Of a stretch of DNA of 64,000 nt, positions 34,344 through 44,086 are shown in pieces; position 1 is the stretch's first letter; each line of letters starts with the position of its first letter. The translations under genes were made by a program, and so were the position numbers. Origin of the DNA: Sphingopyxis indica. GTDB taxonomy: Bacteria; Pseudomonadota; Alphaproteobacteria; Sphingomonadales; Sphingomonadaceae. The DNA lies in the NCBI RefSeq assembly GCF_900188185.1, contig NZ_FZPA01000001.1, positions 744,001-808,000 on the forward strand, in the 5' to 3' direction. Below the pieces are notes generated by a model, which saw nothing but the letters and a program-made list of their open reading frames with translations, did not search any database and was not told the DNA's origin.

Positions 34344-35363
34344 TCACGCGGCGGGAACGCAGCGCCGCGCGCGGCTCGCGGCGAGCTTTGCCGCCATGGC
34401 GATCGCGGCGATCGTCGGGCCGGGGTCGGCGCGGCCGCTTCCGGCGATGTTGAACGCCGTTCCGTGATCGGGCGAGGTGCGCACGATCGGCAGTCCGAGC
34501 GTCAGATTGACCCCGTCGTGGAAGTGCAGCGCCTTGAACGGCGCGAGCGCCTGATCGTGATAGGGGCAGAGCAGCGCGTCATATTGATCGCGGATGCCCG
34601 GCGCGAACAACGCATCGGCAGCGAGCGGCCCGTCGATCGACACGCCTTCGGCAACAAGCTGCCCGACCGCGGGGGCGATGATGCGGATCTCCTCGTCGCC
34701 CAGTCGCCCGCTCTCGCCCGCGTGCGGGTTCATTCCCGCGATCGCGAGGCGCGGGGCCTCGATCCCGAAATCGCGCTTCAGCCCGCGCGCGACGATGCGC
34801 GCCTTGGCGACGATCAATTCGCCGGTCAGCCGCTCGGGCACCTCGGCAAGCGGAATATGCACGGTCAGCGGCACGACGCGCAGCGACGGCCCCGCGAGCA
34901 TCATCACCGCATTGGTCGCGGTGACGCCGCAGCGTTCGGCGATGAATTCGGTCTGGCCGGGATGCGTATAGCCGATACCCTGCAACGCATGTTTCGACAC
35001 CGGCCCGGTGACCAGCGCGGCGCTTGCCTGGTTGCGGGTCAGCCCGATGCCGGTCTCGAGCGCGTGCAGCGCACAGGCCGCGCCCGCCGCGGTCGGCGCG
35101 CCCGGGGTCAGCGGCCCGCTGTCCTCCAGGTGCCAGACGGGCAGGGCGTCGGCAAAGGTCGCCGCCACCTCGTCCATGCTGCCGACGCGCACGAGCGGGC
35201 CGTTCCACACCGCGCCTACGGTGGCCGCATCGCCGATCGCGACAAAGGGCGGCAGCGCATGGTCGCGCCGCGCTTCCCAGGCGCGCGCCGCGACTTCGGG
35301 GCCGACGCCGGCCGGGTCACCCATGGTGACCGCGATCGGGCGCCGTGTCAGTCCGTCATTCAT
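34344..35363 (-). CDS. pdxA: 4-hydroxythreonine-4-phosphate dehydrogenase
   Basis: The 339-residue enzyme of the DXP-dependent pyridoxal phosphate pathway oxidises 4-phosphohydroxy-threonine. The landmarks are VTMGDPAGVGPEVAARAW, ALVTGPVSKHAL, THPGQTEF, GMNPHAGESGRLGDEE and the metal-binding YHDQALAPFKAL and RTSPDHGTAF. The ATG overlaps the surA stop by one base. The gene order matches many proteobacteria. Confidence 0.96.
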   Translation of the reverse strand: MNDGLTRRPIAVTMGDPAGVGPEVAARAWEARRDHALPPFVAIGDAATVGAVWNGPLVRVGSMDEVAATFADALPVWHLEDSGPLTPGAPTAAGAACALHALETGIGLTRNQASAALVTGPVSKHALQGIGYTHPGQTEFIAERCGVTATNAVMMLAGPSLRVVPLTVHIPLAEVPERLTGELIVAKARIVARGLKRDFGIEAPRLAIAGMNPHAGESGRLGDEEIRIIAPAVGQLVAEGVSIDGPLAADALFAPGIRDQYDALLCPYHDQALAPFKALHFHDGVNLTLGLPIVRTSPDHGTAFNIAGSGRADPGPTIAAIAMAAKLAASRARRCVPAA

Positions 35364-36703
35364 CAGCTATATTCGATCACGGCGTCCCGGCGCAGGTCGC
35401 GCAGATAGCGCTGCGCCCGCTTGTTGACCTTTTCGTCGAGCAGCCGCTGCTCGATCTGCTCGGCGCTCGGCTGTCCCGCCGCCTGCGGCATGTCGCGGCC
35501 GCACAGGACGAGCACGCTGATGCCCTGATCCTCCGATCCGAAGGGCTGCGTGCTGCGGCCGATCTGCATGTCGAGCAGCGTCTGCTGCAGCGGCGCGGGC
35601 AGCTGGCGCATCGCGATATTGTCGCGCGACACGATCTGCGCGCCGAGCGAGCGCGCCACCTCGTCGGCCGCGCCGCAGCCCGAAATATTGCTCGTCGCGG
35701 TGGTGAATTTGCTCGCGAGGTCGGTCGCCTGCGCTTCGGTCGTGCCTGCCGGGAAGTCGAGCGAAATCTGCTTGAGGCTGAGTACCGCGTCGCGCGGGTC
35801 GGCGGTGAGCACCTGGCGCCGGTCGACCATCAGCAGGATCGAAACCCCGCCCGGCACCTCGATCGGTCCGACGAGCTGGCCCGGGCCCATCTGCGCCGCC
35901 GCTTCGGCCATCGAGGCCGGAAGCTGACCCGCCCGAACCCAGCCGAGGTCGCCGCCGACCACCGCGGTCGATGCTTCGGAGAATTGCCGCGCATAGGCCG
36001 CGAACGATCCCCCCGCCTGCAGCGATTGCATGATCTTGCGGGCATTTTCGACGACCGTGTCGATATTGTCCTGCGTCGCGGTCATATAGATTTCGCCGAG
36101 GTGATATTCGTCCTGGCCCTTGGCGTCGTTGAGCCGCTTGAGCACCGCGTCCACCTCGTCGGTCGAAACGTTGGTCGTCGACTGGATGTTGCGCGACAGC
36201 AGGCGATCCCATGCGAATTCGCCGCGGATCTGCTGCTTGACCGCTGCCGCCGACGATCCCTTCGATGCCAGATATTTGCTGAATTGCTCGGGCGTCTGCT
36301 TGAAGCGCGTCGCGAGCTGAGCGAACTGCTGGTCGATCAGATTCTCGTCGATCTCGATCTCGGCCTGTTTCGCGGCCTGGATCTGCAGCTTTTCGTCGAT
36401 CAGATTGCTGAACACCTGCTGACGCAGCCGCTGCTCTTCCTCGGCCGACAGCTTGACGTCGCTGTTCGCGATGCGGATCAGCGCCATGCGCTGCTCGATG
36501 TCGGTCGAGGTGATGATCTCGCCGTTCACCGTCGCCGAGGGGCGATAGACATTGGCCTTCGCGTCGCCATAGAGGTGAACATTGCCGGGAATGTCGAGGC
36601 TGGTCGTCGGCGTCGCGCCGTCGTCGGAGACGGTCTGGGCCACGGCGGTGCCGCCGATGGCGGCCGCGGCGATCAGGCCGATCATGGTCGAAAATCTGGT
36701 CAT
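35363..36703 (-). CDS. surA: Periplasmic chaperone/peptidyl-prolyl isomerase SurA-like
   Basis: The 446-residue protein has a signal peptide (to about residue 24, TAVAQ). A SurA N-terminal chaperone domain follows (ATVNGEIITSTDIEQRMALI, FSNLIDEKLQIQAAK), then one recognisable parvulin domain (YHLGEIYMTA..GGDLGWVRAGQLPASMAEAA). A second isomerase-like part is degenerate and contains two cysteines (ISGCGAADE, LVLCGRD). SurA escorts outer-membrane barrels such as LptD, encoded next door. ATG 36703 is preferred to GTG 36709. Confidence 0.9.
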   Translation of the reverse strand: MTRFSTMIGLIAAAAIGGTAVAQTVSDDGATPTTSLDIPGNVHLYGDAKANVYRPSATVNGEIITSTDIEQRMALIRIANSDVKLSAEEEQRLRQQVFSNLIDEKLQIQAAKQAEIEIDENLIDQQFAQLATRFKQTPEQFSKYLASKGSSAAAVKQQIRGEFAWDRLLSRNIQSTTNVSTDEVDAVLKRLNDAKGQDEYHLGEIYMTATQDNIDTVVENARKIMQSLQAGGSFAAYARQFSEASTAVVGGDLGWVRAGQLPASMAEAAAQMGPGQLVGPIEVPGGVSILLMVDRRQVLTADPRDAVLSLKQISLDFPAGTTEAQATDLASKFTTATSNISGCGAADEVARSLGAQIVSRDNIAMRQLPAPLQQTLLDMQIGRSTQPFGSEDQGISVLVLCGRDMPQAAGQPSAEQIEQRLLDEKVNKRAQRYLRDLRRDAVIEYS

Positions 36704-36849
36704 CTTCACCCTATTCGAGAAACAGTGGGACGCTCCGTATCAGCGGATGCGCCCGATGGTCCAGCGCAATCCGCCCCCGGACCCCTTTGCGCGCCGCTTA
36801 GCGCCGCGACGCTGAACGCAGGCTGAGCGGTCGCCGCATCCGCACCCCT

Positions 36850-39219
36850 CTAGAAGCCGAGGTTGCGGAAGGCGACGCGGAACAGAAAGCTGTTGCCGCT
36901 CTTCGCGTCGCCCGAATCGATATAGTCGCGGCGCCATGTCACTGCGAGCGACAGGCAATCGTCGTCATAGGCCAGGCCCAGGCGGTGGCGAATCGGCTGC
37001 CAGCCATCGCTCGTCGAGGCCGGGTCGTCACTCTGGCCGGTCAGGTCGACCGTCGCCGAACCGAAGATCGACCAGCTGCGCGCCACTGCGACCCGCCCGC
37101 CGACCCGCACCTCCTCGCGGTCCTGCAGATCTTCGGCCAGGCTGGTGATGTCGCGGTTCAGCCGCGAATAGCCGACGAGCGCATAGGTCGACTGGCTGCC
37201 GATCGTCGCGTCGAACTCGTTGCGCCGCACCGCCAGATTGTCCTTGTCGAGCCGGAAGCGGTGCGTCAGGCGCAGGAAGTCGCGATAGGCGACCGTGGTG
37301 CGCCCGACGATGTCCGACGTGCGGCTGGTCAGGCCGGTGCCGTCGGGGAACAATGTCGGCTTGTCCGACAGGCGATAGCTTTGCCCGACCACCGTATCGA
37401 TGCTGAACCCGGGGCGGCTGTAATTCCATTCGAACCCATAGGTGATGCGCGCGCCGTCCTCGAAGCGGTCATAGCCGTTGAAGCGGTTGATCGCGAATAA
37501 ATTGCTGTCCTCGAGGTCGAAAGCGCGCGAATCCTCGTTCGGAATGTCCAGATTCTCGATCGGCGGCGTCGCGACGATCTGCACCCGCGGGGTCAGCGTC
37601 TGGGTGCCGCCCATCAATTCGCCGACGAAGGGCCAGCGCATGTCGGCCGCGACCGCCGCGATGCCGCGCGCCTGCCACCCCGACCGACCGCGATAGCCGG
37701 GGATGGCGGTCAGCAGATTCTCGTCGCTGTGATAGACGTCGCCGCGCACCAGCGCGGTCAGCGTGACTTCCTGCCCCAGCGCGGTCAGACGCCGCAGGTC
37801 CCAGCGCGCGCCGGCAAAGGCGCGCTGCGTGTCCTGCCCCGCGGTGCGCCCGATGGCGAGCGTGTTGAGCTGCAATTCGAACTGCCCGCCCAGCCATGGG
37901 TCGTCGAACCGCTGGCGATAGTCGATGATCGGCAGCGCGATCGGCTGCTGCCCCTGCACGTCGTTGGCGCGCAGCGTCTGCGTCGCCCAGCCCGCGATCG
38001 ACAGATAGCTCCGGTTGCCGATCCGTTCGGCCTCGAAGGTCGAGCGCAACCGGTCGTCACGGCTGATGTCATAGCGGCGCATGAAGGTGCGGTCGGTGGT
38101 GATGCGTCCCGAATAGCTGATGCTCCAGCGCGGATCGATCTGGAACTTGCCCGCACTTTCCAGATAGCCGCGAAATTCGTCGGTGCCCGTCGTCGGCGCC
38201 GCCGACGTGTCGTTGATCGGCACGACCGAGCTGTAGGTGGCATAGCCGTTGATGCGAAAGCTGCCGAAATCGGTGAGCGCGCGGAACTCGCCCTCGACCA
38301 TCGGCACCGCCTCGGTATAGACGTGCGGCGTGACCGTCAGGTCGCGGTTCGGCGCGAGGCGGAGGTAATAGGGAAGCGCGATCTCGAACCCATTGTTGCG
38401 ATCGAGGCGGACATTGGGGACGAGCAGGCCGCTCCCCGCCTCGCTCGACGCGGGGTGGCTGAGCCCCGGCAGCGGGATCAGCGGCAGGCCGAAAATCTCG
38501 ACCCGCGCACCCTTGTATTTGATCTTGTTCTTCGACTGGTCGTACATCACGCGCACGGCGCGGATCTGCCAGGTCGGCTTTTTGGGGCATCCTTTGGGAT
38601 CGACGACGGGGCAGGGCGTATAGGCGCCGTTTTCCAGCACGACATCGCCATTGTCGAAGCGCTCGCCGCGCGCGGCCGCCATGCGGGCGCCATTCTCCAG
38701 CACGACGAGCAGATTGTCGATCACCCCGTCGCGCAGGCTGTCGCTCAGCTCGACGCGCTCGCCATAGGCGGTGTCGCCTTCGGGATTGCGGATCGCGACA
38801 TCGCCCTCGGCGACGACCTGCCCGCTCTTGCGATTCCACGTCACCTTGTCGGCGCGCAGCGCGATCGCATCGCGGTTCATCTCGACATTGCCCTCTGCGA
38901 CGACGACGTCGCTTTCGCTGTCGTAATGCAGATTGTCCGCGGCGAAACCGATCTGGTCCTCGCCTTCGACCTGCGGCGCGTCGACCGGGACCGGCGACAC
39001 GTCGGGGGTCTGCAGATTCGGCCCGTCTGGCAGAGGCGCGTCGGCGGACAGCGTCGGAACCACCGGCGGGACGGCAGGGTCGCCCTGCTTTTGCTCGGCG
39101 GCAGGGCGATCGGGCGCCGCCTGCGCCAGCGCCGGAACCGACGTAAAGGCGATCGCGCTCGCCGTCGCCAACCAGAAGCTGCGTGCGCCGCTCGGACAAG
39201 GGGACAAAGCCCGGCTCAT
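36850..39219 (-). CDS. lptD: LPS-assembly protein LptD
   Basis: The 789-residue outer-membrane protein inserts LPS into the outer leaflet. It has a signal peptide, a proline-rich linker and an OstA/LptA-like periplasmic jellyroll ([40 protein letters not shown]) at about residues 85-200. A large beta-barrel ends in VAFRNLGF. Cysteines in YTPCPVVDPKGCP and in DDDCLSLAVTWRRDY match those used for the LptD disulfides. It heads the operon with surA. Confidence 0.95.
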   Translation of the reverse strand: MSRALSPCPSGARSFWLATASAIAFTSVPALAQAAPDRPAAEQKQGDPAVPPVVPTLSADAPLPDGPNLQTPDVSPVPVDAPQVEGEDQIGFAADNLHYDSESDVVVAEGNVEMNRDAIALRADKVTWNRKSGQVVAEGDVAIRNPEGDTAYGERVELSDSLRDGVIDNLLVVLENGARMAAARGERFDNGDVVLENGAYTPCPVVDPKGCPKKPTWQIRAVRVMYDQSKNKIKYKGARVEIFGLPLIPLPGLSHPASSEAGSGLLVPNVRLDRNNGFEIALPYYLRLAPNRDLTVTPHVYTEAVPMVEGEFRALTDFGSFRINGYATYSSVVPINDTSAAPTTGTDEFRGYLESAGKFQIDPRWSISYSGRITTDRTFMRRYDISRDDRLRSTFEAERIGNRSYLSIAGWATQTLRANDVQGQQPIALPIIDYRQRFDDPWLGGQFELQLNTLAIGRTAGQDTQRAFAGARWDLRRLTALGQEVTLTALVRGDVYHSDENLLTAIPGYRGRSGWQARGIAAVAADMRWPFVGELMGGTQTLTPRVQIVATPPIENLDIPNEDSRAFDLEDSNLFAINRFNGYDRFEDGARITYGFEWNYSRPGFSIDTVVGQSYRLSDKPTLFPDGTGLTSRTSDIVGRTTVAYRDFLRLTHRFRLDKDNLAVRRNEFDATIGSQSTYALVGYSRLNRDITSLAEDLQDREEVRVGGRVAVARSWSIFGSATVDLTGQSDDPASTSDGWQPIRHRLGLAYDDDCLSLAVTWRRDYIDSGDAKSGNSFLFRVAFRNLGF

Positions 39220-39349
39220 TTGATCAACTTTGTCCCATGCCTATATAGCGTCCACCCGGACCGGACCGGCTGCTTTGTTTTGCAACTCGCAGGCGAAACC
39301 CCTATCGGTCCGGCACGTTGCAATCAATCATCGCATAAGAAAGTTAAGC

Positions 39350-40804
39350 ATGGACATTCAGTTTGTCGCGCAAATCGGCGCATCCGCCGATGTGATCGCC
39401 TTCCCGGTGCGCAAGGGCGAGGTGGGTTCGCTCGCTGGACCCCATGCCGCCTTGCTCGCCGCCGCAGCGGCGCAGGCGCGCTTCGAGGGCGCGGCGGGCG
39501 CGGTCGCTGAAACGGTGGCGCTCGACGGCGATGCAGCGAAGCGGCTGCTGCTCGTCGGCATCGGCGAGGGCAGTGTCCATGATCTCGAACGCGGCGGTGC
39601 GGCGCTCACCGCGCGGCTCCAGACGAGTGGCGCGAGCGCGGTGTCGGTCGATTTCACCGCGACCAAGGCCGACGAAGAGGACGTCCTCGCTTTCGCGATG
39701 GGCGCGAAACTTCGCAACTGGCGCCTCGACACCTATCGCACCAAGCTCGCCGACACCGCGAAGCCGAGCCTCGAGACGATCACCATCGCGTCGGCCGCCG
39801 GCGACCTTTCGGAGCGCTGGGCGGGCTATTCGGCGGTCGCCGACGGCGTCGCGCTGACGCAGACGCTCGTCGCCGAGCCGCCGAACATCCTCTATCCCGA
39901 AAGCTTCGTCGAGCGCTGCCAGCATCTCGCCGACCTCGGCGTCGAGCTCGAAATACTCGACGAACGCCAGATGAAGGCGCTCGGCATGGGCGCGCTGCTC
40001 GGCGTCGCGCAGGGCTCGACGCGCCCGCCGCGGCTGCTCGCGATGCGCTGGAACGGCGGCAAGGCGGGCGAGGCGCCGGTCGTGTTCGTCGGCAAGGGCG
40101 TCACTTTCGACACCGGCGGTATCAGCCTCAAGCCCGGGCCGGGCATGGACATGATGAAATGGGACATGGGCGGCGCGGGCGCGGTCGCGGGTGCGATCAA
40201 GGCGATCGCCGGACGCAAGGCAAAGGCGAATGTCGTCGGTGTCGTCGGGCTCGTCGAAAATATGCCCGACGGCAATGCGCAGCGCCCCGGCGATATCGTG
40301 ACCACCATGTCGGGCCAGACGGTCGAGGTGCTCAACACCGACGCCGAAGGCCGGCTCGTGCTCTGCGATGCGATCGCATGGGCGCAGAAAAGCTATGATC
40401 CCAGGGTCATCGTCGATCTTGCGACGCTCACCGGCGCGATGGTCATCTCGCTCGGTCACGAATATGGCGGCATGTTCGCGAACGACGACGATCTCGCGGC
40501 CAAGCTGCTCGGCGCGGGCGAGGCGAGCGGCGACAAGCTGTGGCGCTTCCCGCTGTCGCCGGCCTATGACAAGCTGATCGACAGCCCCATTGCCGACATC
40601 AAGAATATCGGCCCGCGCGAGGCGGGATCGATCACCGCGGCGCAGTTCCTCAAGCGCTTCGTGAACGAAGGCGTCGCCTGGGCGCACCTCGATATCGCGG
40701 GCATGGCGTGGCACGACAAGGACGGGCCGACCTATGCCAAGGGCGCGACCGGCTATGGCGTGCGCCTGCTCGACCGCCTGATCGCCGACCATTTCGAGGG
40801 GTGA
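39350..40804 (+). CDS. pepA: Leucyl aminopeptidase
   Basis: The 484-residue M17 peptidase removes N-terminal leucine and similar residues in the cytoplasm. The dinuclear metal site and active site are complete: GKGVTFDTGGISLKPG, MKWDMGGAGAV, NTDAEGRLVLCDAI with the NTDAEGR signature, and DLATLTGAMVI. The N-terminal domain (residues 1-160) is the macro-like cap. Opposite in direction to lptD, with a shared 130-base promoter region. Confidence 0.96.
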   Translation: MDIQFVAQIGASADVIAFPVRKGEVGSLAGPHAALLAAAAAQARFEGAAGAVAETVALDGDAAKRLLLVGIGEGSVHDLERGGAALTARLQTSGASAVSVDFTATKADEEDVLAFAMGAKLRNWRLDTYRTKLADTAKPSLETITIASAAGDLSERWAGYSAVADGVALTQTLVAEPPNILYPESFVERCQHLADLGVELEILDERQMKALGMGALLGVAQGSTRPPRLLAMRWNGGKAGEAPVVFVGKGVTFDTGGISLKPGPGMDMMKWDMGGAGAVAGAIKAIAGRKAKANVVGVVGLVENMPDGNAQRPGDIVTTMSGQTVEVLNTDAEGRLVLCDAIAWAQKSYDPRVIVDLATLTGAMVISLGHEYGGMFANDDDLAAKLLGAGEASGDKLWRFPLSPAYDKLIDSPIADIKNIGPREAGSITAAQFLKRFVNEGVAWAHLDIAGMAWHDKDGPTYAKGATGYGVRLLDRLIADHFEG

Positions 40805-40824
40805 GATTGGCTTCGATCCAAACC

Positions 40825-40944
40825 CCGTTTGTCCTGAGGAGGGGCTGAGCGAAGTCGAAGACCCGTCTCGAAGGACGTCTGCGTGGCGGCAATGCCCTTC
40901 GAGACGCCATTTCGACAAGCTCAATGGCTCCTCAGGGCGAACGG
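40825..40944. repeat. Palindromic intergenic repeat, family E
   Basis: The outer arms, CCGTTTGTCCTGAGG on the left and CCTCAGGGCGAACGG on the right, are near-complementary. Inner arms (CTGAGCGAAGTCGAAG and CGACAAGCTCAATGG) and CTCGAAGG/CCTTCGAG form further stems. The element ends 13 bases before holC, and GGAG of the holC ribosome-binding site lies just outside it. Confidence 0.8.
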
Positions 40945-40957
40945 ATGAGGAGAACGC

Positions 40958-41407
40958 ATGATCCGCGTCGATTTCTACCGCCTGACCCGCGATCCCGTCG
41001 AGCGCGTGCTCCCCGCGATCGCGACGCGCATCCTCGACGCCGGTGACCGGCTCCTCGTCGTCGCGGCCCCTGCGATGCAGCGGCAGGCGATCGACGCCGC
41101 GCTCTGGGCGCACCAGCCCGCGAGCTTCCTGCCGCACGGCATGGCCGGCACCCCCGACGCTGCCGACGAACCGGTCCTGATCGCGGGAACGCTCGACACG
41201 CCCGCCGCCAACGGCGCGGCAATGCTTGCGATCGCCGACGGCGAATGGCGCGAGGAGGCGCTGGCATTTGACCGGACGTTCCTCTTCTTCGATAACAGCC
41301 GCATCGACGACGCCCGCGCGACGTGGAGAACACTCGGCGCGGCCGAGGGCGTCGAACGGCATTTTTGGCAGCAGGACGACCGTGGTCGCTGGTCGGAAGG
41401 CCCTTGA
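40958..41407 (+). CDS. holC: DNA polymerase III subunit chi
   Basis: The 149-residue protein follows the HolC pattern: VDFYRLTRDPVERVLPAIAT at the start, GDRLLVVAAPAMQRQAIDAALWA, the P-ASFLPHG segment and later TFLFFDNSRIDDARATWR. Chi links the clamp loader to SSB. The pepA-holC order is common in alphaproteobacteria, though here a repeat separates the two genes. Confidence 0.9.
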   Translation: MIRVDFYRLTRDPVERVLPAIATRILDAGDRLLVVAAPAMQRQAIDAALWAHQPASFLPHGMAGTPDAADEPVLIAGTLDTPAANGAAMLAIADGEWREEALAFDRTFLFFDNSRIDDARATWRTLGAAEGVERHFWQQDDRGRWSEGP

Positions 41408-41416
41408 GGAGAAGCG

Positions 41417-41935
41417 ATGATGCGGATTGCGATGGCGGTGATGGCGGCGAGTCTGGCTCTCGCCGGGTGCGGGTCGAAATCGGATACCGAATTGGCGAGC
41501 GGGACGATTACCGATCCCGATACGGGCGAGAAAACCGACTATAGCGTCACGACCGACGGCGACGAAGGCAATCTCAGCATCAAGACCGAGGATGGCGAGA
41601 TGCAGTTCGGCAGCGGCGCCGCCAACGCGAAGCTCCCCGACGGCTTCGCCCCCTATCCGGGCTCAAAGATGACCGGCGGTTTCACCGCGACCGGCAAGGA
41701 CGGGCAGGGCGGCATGGCGAGCTTCGAAGCGCCGGGCAAGGCCGAGGATGTCATCGCGCATTTCCGCCGCCAGGCCGAGGCCGCGGGCCTGAAGGTGAAT
41801 GCCGAAGTCAGTTCGGGCAACACGCTGCTGCTCGGCGCCGAAAGGCCCGACGACAGCAAATCGGGCGTGCAGGTCACCGCGACGCAGCAAGGCGATATGG
41901 TGAAGGGCAGCGTCACCTACGGCATGGGCGGCTGA
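41417..41935 (+). CDS. Lipoprotein of unknown function
   Basis: The 172-residue protein has a lipoprotein signal with lipobox LAGC at residues 15-18. An acidic, threonine/glycine-rich stretch follows. A C-terminal part reads LPDGFAPYPGSKMTGGFTAT..DVIAHFRRQAEAAGLKVNAEVS, a layout seen in small periplasmic proteins whose role is not known. AGGAG lies before two ATG codons (41417, 41420). It follows holC by 9 bases and may share its message. Confidence 0.8.
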   Translation: MMRIAMAVMAASLALAGCGSKSDTELASGTITDPDTGEKTDYSVTTDGDEGNLSIKTEDGEMQFGSGAANAKLPDGFAPYPGSKMTGGFTATGKDGQGGMASFEAPGKAEDVIAHFRRQAEAAGLKVNAEVSSGNTLLLGAERPDDSKSGVQVTATQQGDMVKGSVTYGMGG

Positions 41936-41943
41936 CCTATTCT

Positions 41944-41964
41944 CTTCCCCCTCGATGGGGGAAG
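41944..41964. repeat. Short hairpin between lipoprotein gene and ndk
   Basis: CTTCCCCC and GGGGGAAG form a perfect 8-bp stem around TCGAT. No T-run follows. It may be a remnant of the CCTCCCC repeat type or a weak transcript end. Confidence 0.5.
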
Positions 41965-42123
41965 GATACGCAGCCTTGCCGCTTCAGCGGCTAGGCGCAG
42001 TTGGATGGGGGTGATGGTGCCGCTCTGACGCGCATCTCCGCTTCGCCTTCTGTTCTTGCGGTGCGGCGAAAGCGCGGCTAGAGGCGCGCGCAACCCAATC
42101 CAAGCACATACAGGAGCTTCCCC

Positions 42124-42546
42124 ATGGCGGTCACCCGCACCTTTTCGATCATCAAGCCCGACGCGACGCGTCGCAACCTGACCGGCGCCGTCACCAAGAT
42201 GCTCGAAGACGCCGGCCTGCGCGTCGTCGCGTCGAAGCGCATCCACATGACCCGCGAGCAGGCCGAAGGCTTCTACGCGGTCCACAAGGAGCGCCCCTTT
42301 TTCGGCGAGCTCGTCGAATTCATGACCTCGGGCCCCGTGGTCGTCCAGGTTCTCGAGGGCGAGAATGCGATGCAGCGCAACCGCGACGTCATGGGCGCGA
42401 CCAACCCCGCCGACGCCGCCGAAGGCACGATTCGCAAGACCTTTGCCGAAAGCATCGAAGCGAACACCGTCCACGGCTCGGACTCGGACGAAAATGCGGC
42501 GATCGAAATCGCCTATTTCTTCAAGCCCGAAGAAATCGTCGGCTGA
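42124..42546 (+). CDS. ndk: Nucleoside diphosphate kinase
   Basis: The 140-residue enzyme moves the gamma-phosphate between nucleoside triphosphates and diphosphates. It starts [20 protein letters not shown]. The phosphate-accepting histidine lies in [12 protein letters not shown], and [14 protein letters not shown] forms the nucleotide site. AGGAG lies 8 bases upstream and a strong terminator follows the gene. Confidence 0.97.
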   Translation: MAVTRTFSIIKPDATRRNLTGAVTKMLEDAGLRVVASKRIHMTREQAEGFYAVHKERPFFGELVEFMTSGPVVVQVLEGENAMQRNRDVMGATNPADAAEGTIRKTFAESIEANTVHGSDSDENAAIEIAYFFKPEEIVG

Positions 42547-42562
42547 ACAAAAAAACCGAAAG

Positions 42563-42593
42563 AAGGCCGCCGGAGCGATCCGGCGGCCTTTTT
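42563..42593. terminator. Bidirectional Rho-independent terminator after ndk
   Basis: AAGGCCGCCGGA (42563-42574) and TCCGGCGGCCTT (42579-42590) form a 12-bp stem with a GCGA loop, followed by TTT and preceded by an A-rich stretch. It serves the convergent ndk and cls genes. Confidence 0.9.
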
Positions 42594-42598
42594 GCTGC

Positions 42599-44044
42599 TC
42601 AAAGCAGCGGGCTCAGCGTCGCGAGCAGGTTGCGCCAGATCCGCCGCGTAGCCCCGACCCGCGCCAGCGTAGCGGCGGTCACCGCGTCCGAATCGGCGCG
42701 ATACGCCTCCTGCCGCGCGCGCACCTCCTCGGTAAAGGCGGGGTCGGCGAAGAGGATATTATTCTCGAAATTCAGCTCGAAGCTCCGCCGGTCGAGGTTC
42801 GCCGACCCGACGAGCGCAACTTCGCCATCGACAGTGATCGTCTTCGCATGAAGCAGCCCGGGACGATATTCATAGAGCCGCACCCCCGCCGCGATCAGGT
42901 CGTCGTAATAGCTGCGGCTCGCCGCCGCGACGATGCGGCTGTCGTTGCGCCGCGGCACGATCATCGTCGTCGCGACCCCGCGCCGCGCGGCATCGAGCAG
43001 AGCAAAGAGCAATTGCTCGTCGGGCACGAAATAGGGCGTCGTGACGATCAGTTCGCGCCGCGCCGCATGGATCAGCGCGCTGAAGCAGGCGGGCATCGCG
43101 GGGTAGGGCAGGTTCGGCCCCGTCGCGATCACTTGCGCCGCGATTCCCGGCGCGGCGGCGGGCGGCGGCGCCGCCTCGGGCTGTAGCAGCGCGCCCACAT
43201 CGTCGCCGCGCTCGCTTTCCCAGTCGGCGGCAAAGACGAACTGGCACGCCTGCACCACCGGCCCCTCCCAGCGCATCATGATGTCGACCCACGGCGCATA
43301 GCGCGACTTGATGCGAAATTCGGGATCGGCGAGATTCTGGCTGCCGCACCAGGCGATGCGATTGTCGACGATCAGCTGCTTGCGGTGATTCCTCAGGTCG
43401 AAGCGCCCGCGAATCAGCGTCCAGACGAGCCCGCCGATCGGCAGCGCGATGCGCGCGTCGATTCCGGCATTACGCATTTCGATCCAGTGTGCCGAGCGGA
43501 TGAAGCCGCGCGACCCCAGCGCATCGGCGAGCACCCGCACCGCCACCCCGCGCTTCGCCGCGCGGACCAGCGCATCCTTGATCCGGAACCCATTGTTGTC
43601 GGCGAGCCAGATATAGAAGCACAGATGGACGCTCTCCCGCGCCGCGTCGATATCCTCGACCATCATGCGGATCGCGGCATTGCTGTCGGGCGCCAGCAGC
43701 GCGCGATTTCCCGCGGTCGGGGGCAGGCGGTTCACCGTCTCGGCGAGCGCAAAGGGCGCCGCATAGGGCGTCGCGCGCAGCCCCGCGCGCACCGGTTCAT
43801 TCTCGCCCGGATGCGGCAGATGCTCTTCGATCGTGCGATAGCGCGCGCGCCGCTTCGCGCTGATCCGCGCCTCGCCGAGCAGCAGATAGGCGACGACGCC
43901 GAGCACCGGCACCGCGATCGTCGCGATCAGCCAGGCGATGCGCGACGCCGGCTCGCGCTGCGGCCGCAGCAATATCCGCCCGATCACGACGGCATAGATC
44001 GCGAAGGAAAGGATCGACAGGGCGAGGGCGACGTCCGTGTTCAC
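42599..44044 (-). CDS. cls: Cardiolipin synthase
   Basis: The 481-residue membrane enzyme has two N-terminal transmembrane helices (about residues 4-25 and 36-58) and two phospholipase D-type HKD motifs. These are HRKQLIVDNRIAWCGSQN and HAKTITVDGEVALVGSAN. It condenses phosphatidylglycerol molecules to cardiolipin. The start is a GTG at 44044. It is convergent with ndk across a shared terminator. Confidence 0.93.
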   Translation of the reverse strand: MNTDVALALSILSFAIYAVVIGRILLRPQREPASRIAWLIATIAVPVLGVVAYLLLGEARISAKRRARYRTIEEHLPHPGENEPVRAGLRATPYAAPFALAETVNRLPPTAGNRALLAPDSNAAIRMMVEDIDAARESVHLCFYIWLADNNGFRIKDALVRAAKRGVAVRVLADALGSRGFIRSAHWIEMRNAGIDARIALPIGGLVWTLIRGRFDLRNHRKQLIVDNRIAWCGSQNLADPEFRIKSRYAPWVDIMMRWEGPVVQACQFVFAADWESERGDDVGALLQPEAAPPPAAAPGIAAQVIATGPNLPYPAMPACFSALIHAARRELIVTTPYFVPDEQLLFALLDAARRGVATTMIVPRRNDSRIVAAASRSYYDDLIAAGVRLYEYRPGLLHAKTITVDGEVALVGSANLDRRSFELNFENNILFADPAFTEEVRARQEAYRADSDAVTAATLARVGATRRIWRNLLATLSPLL

Positions 44045-44086
44045 GCCGCCTTTTCACCCATCTTCACGGCAAAAGCCAAGCGCGCG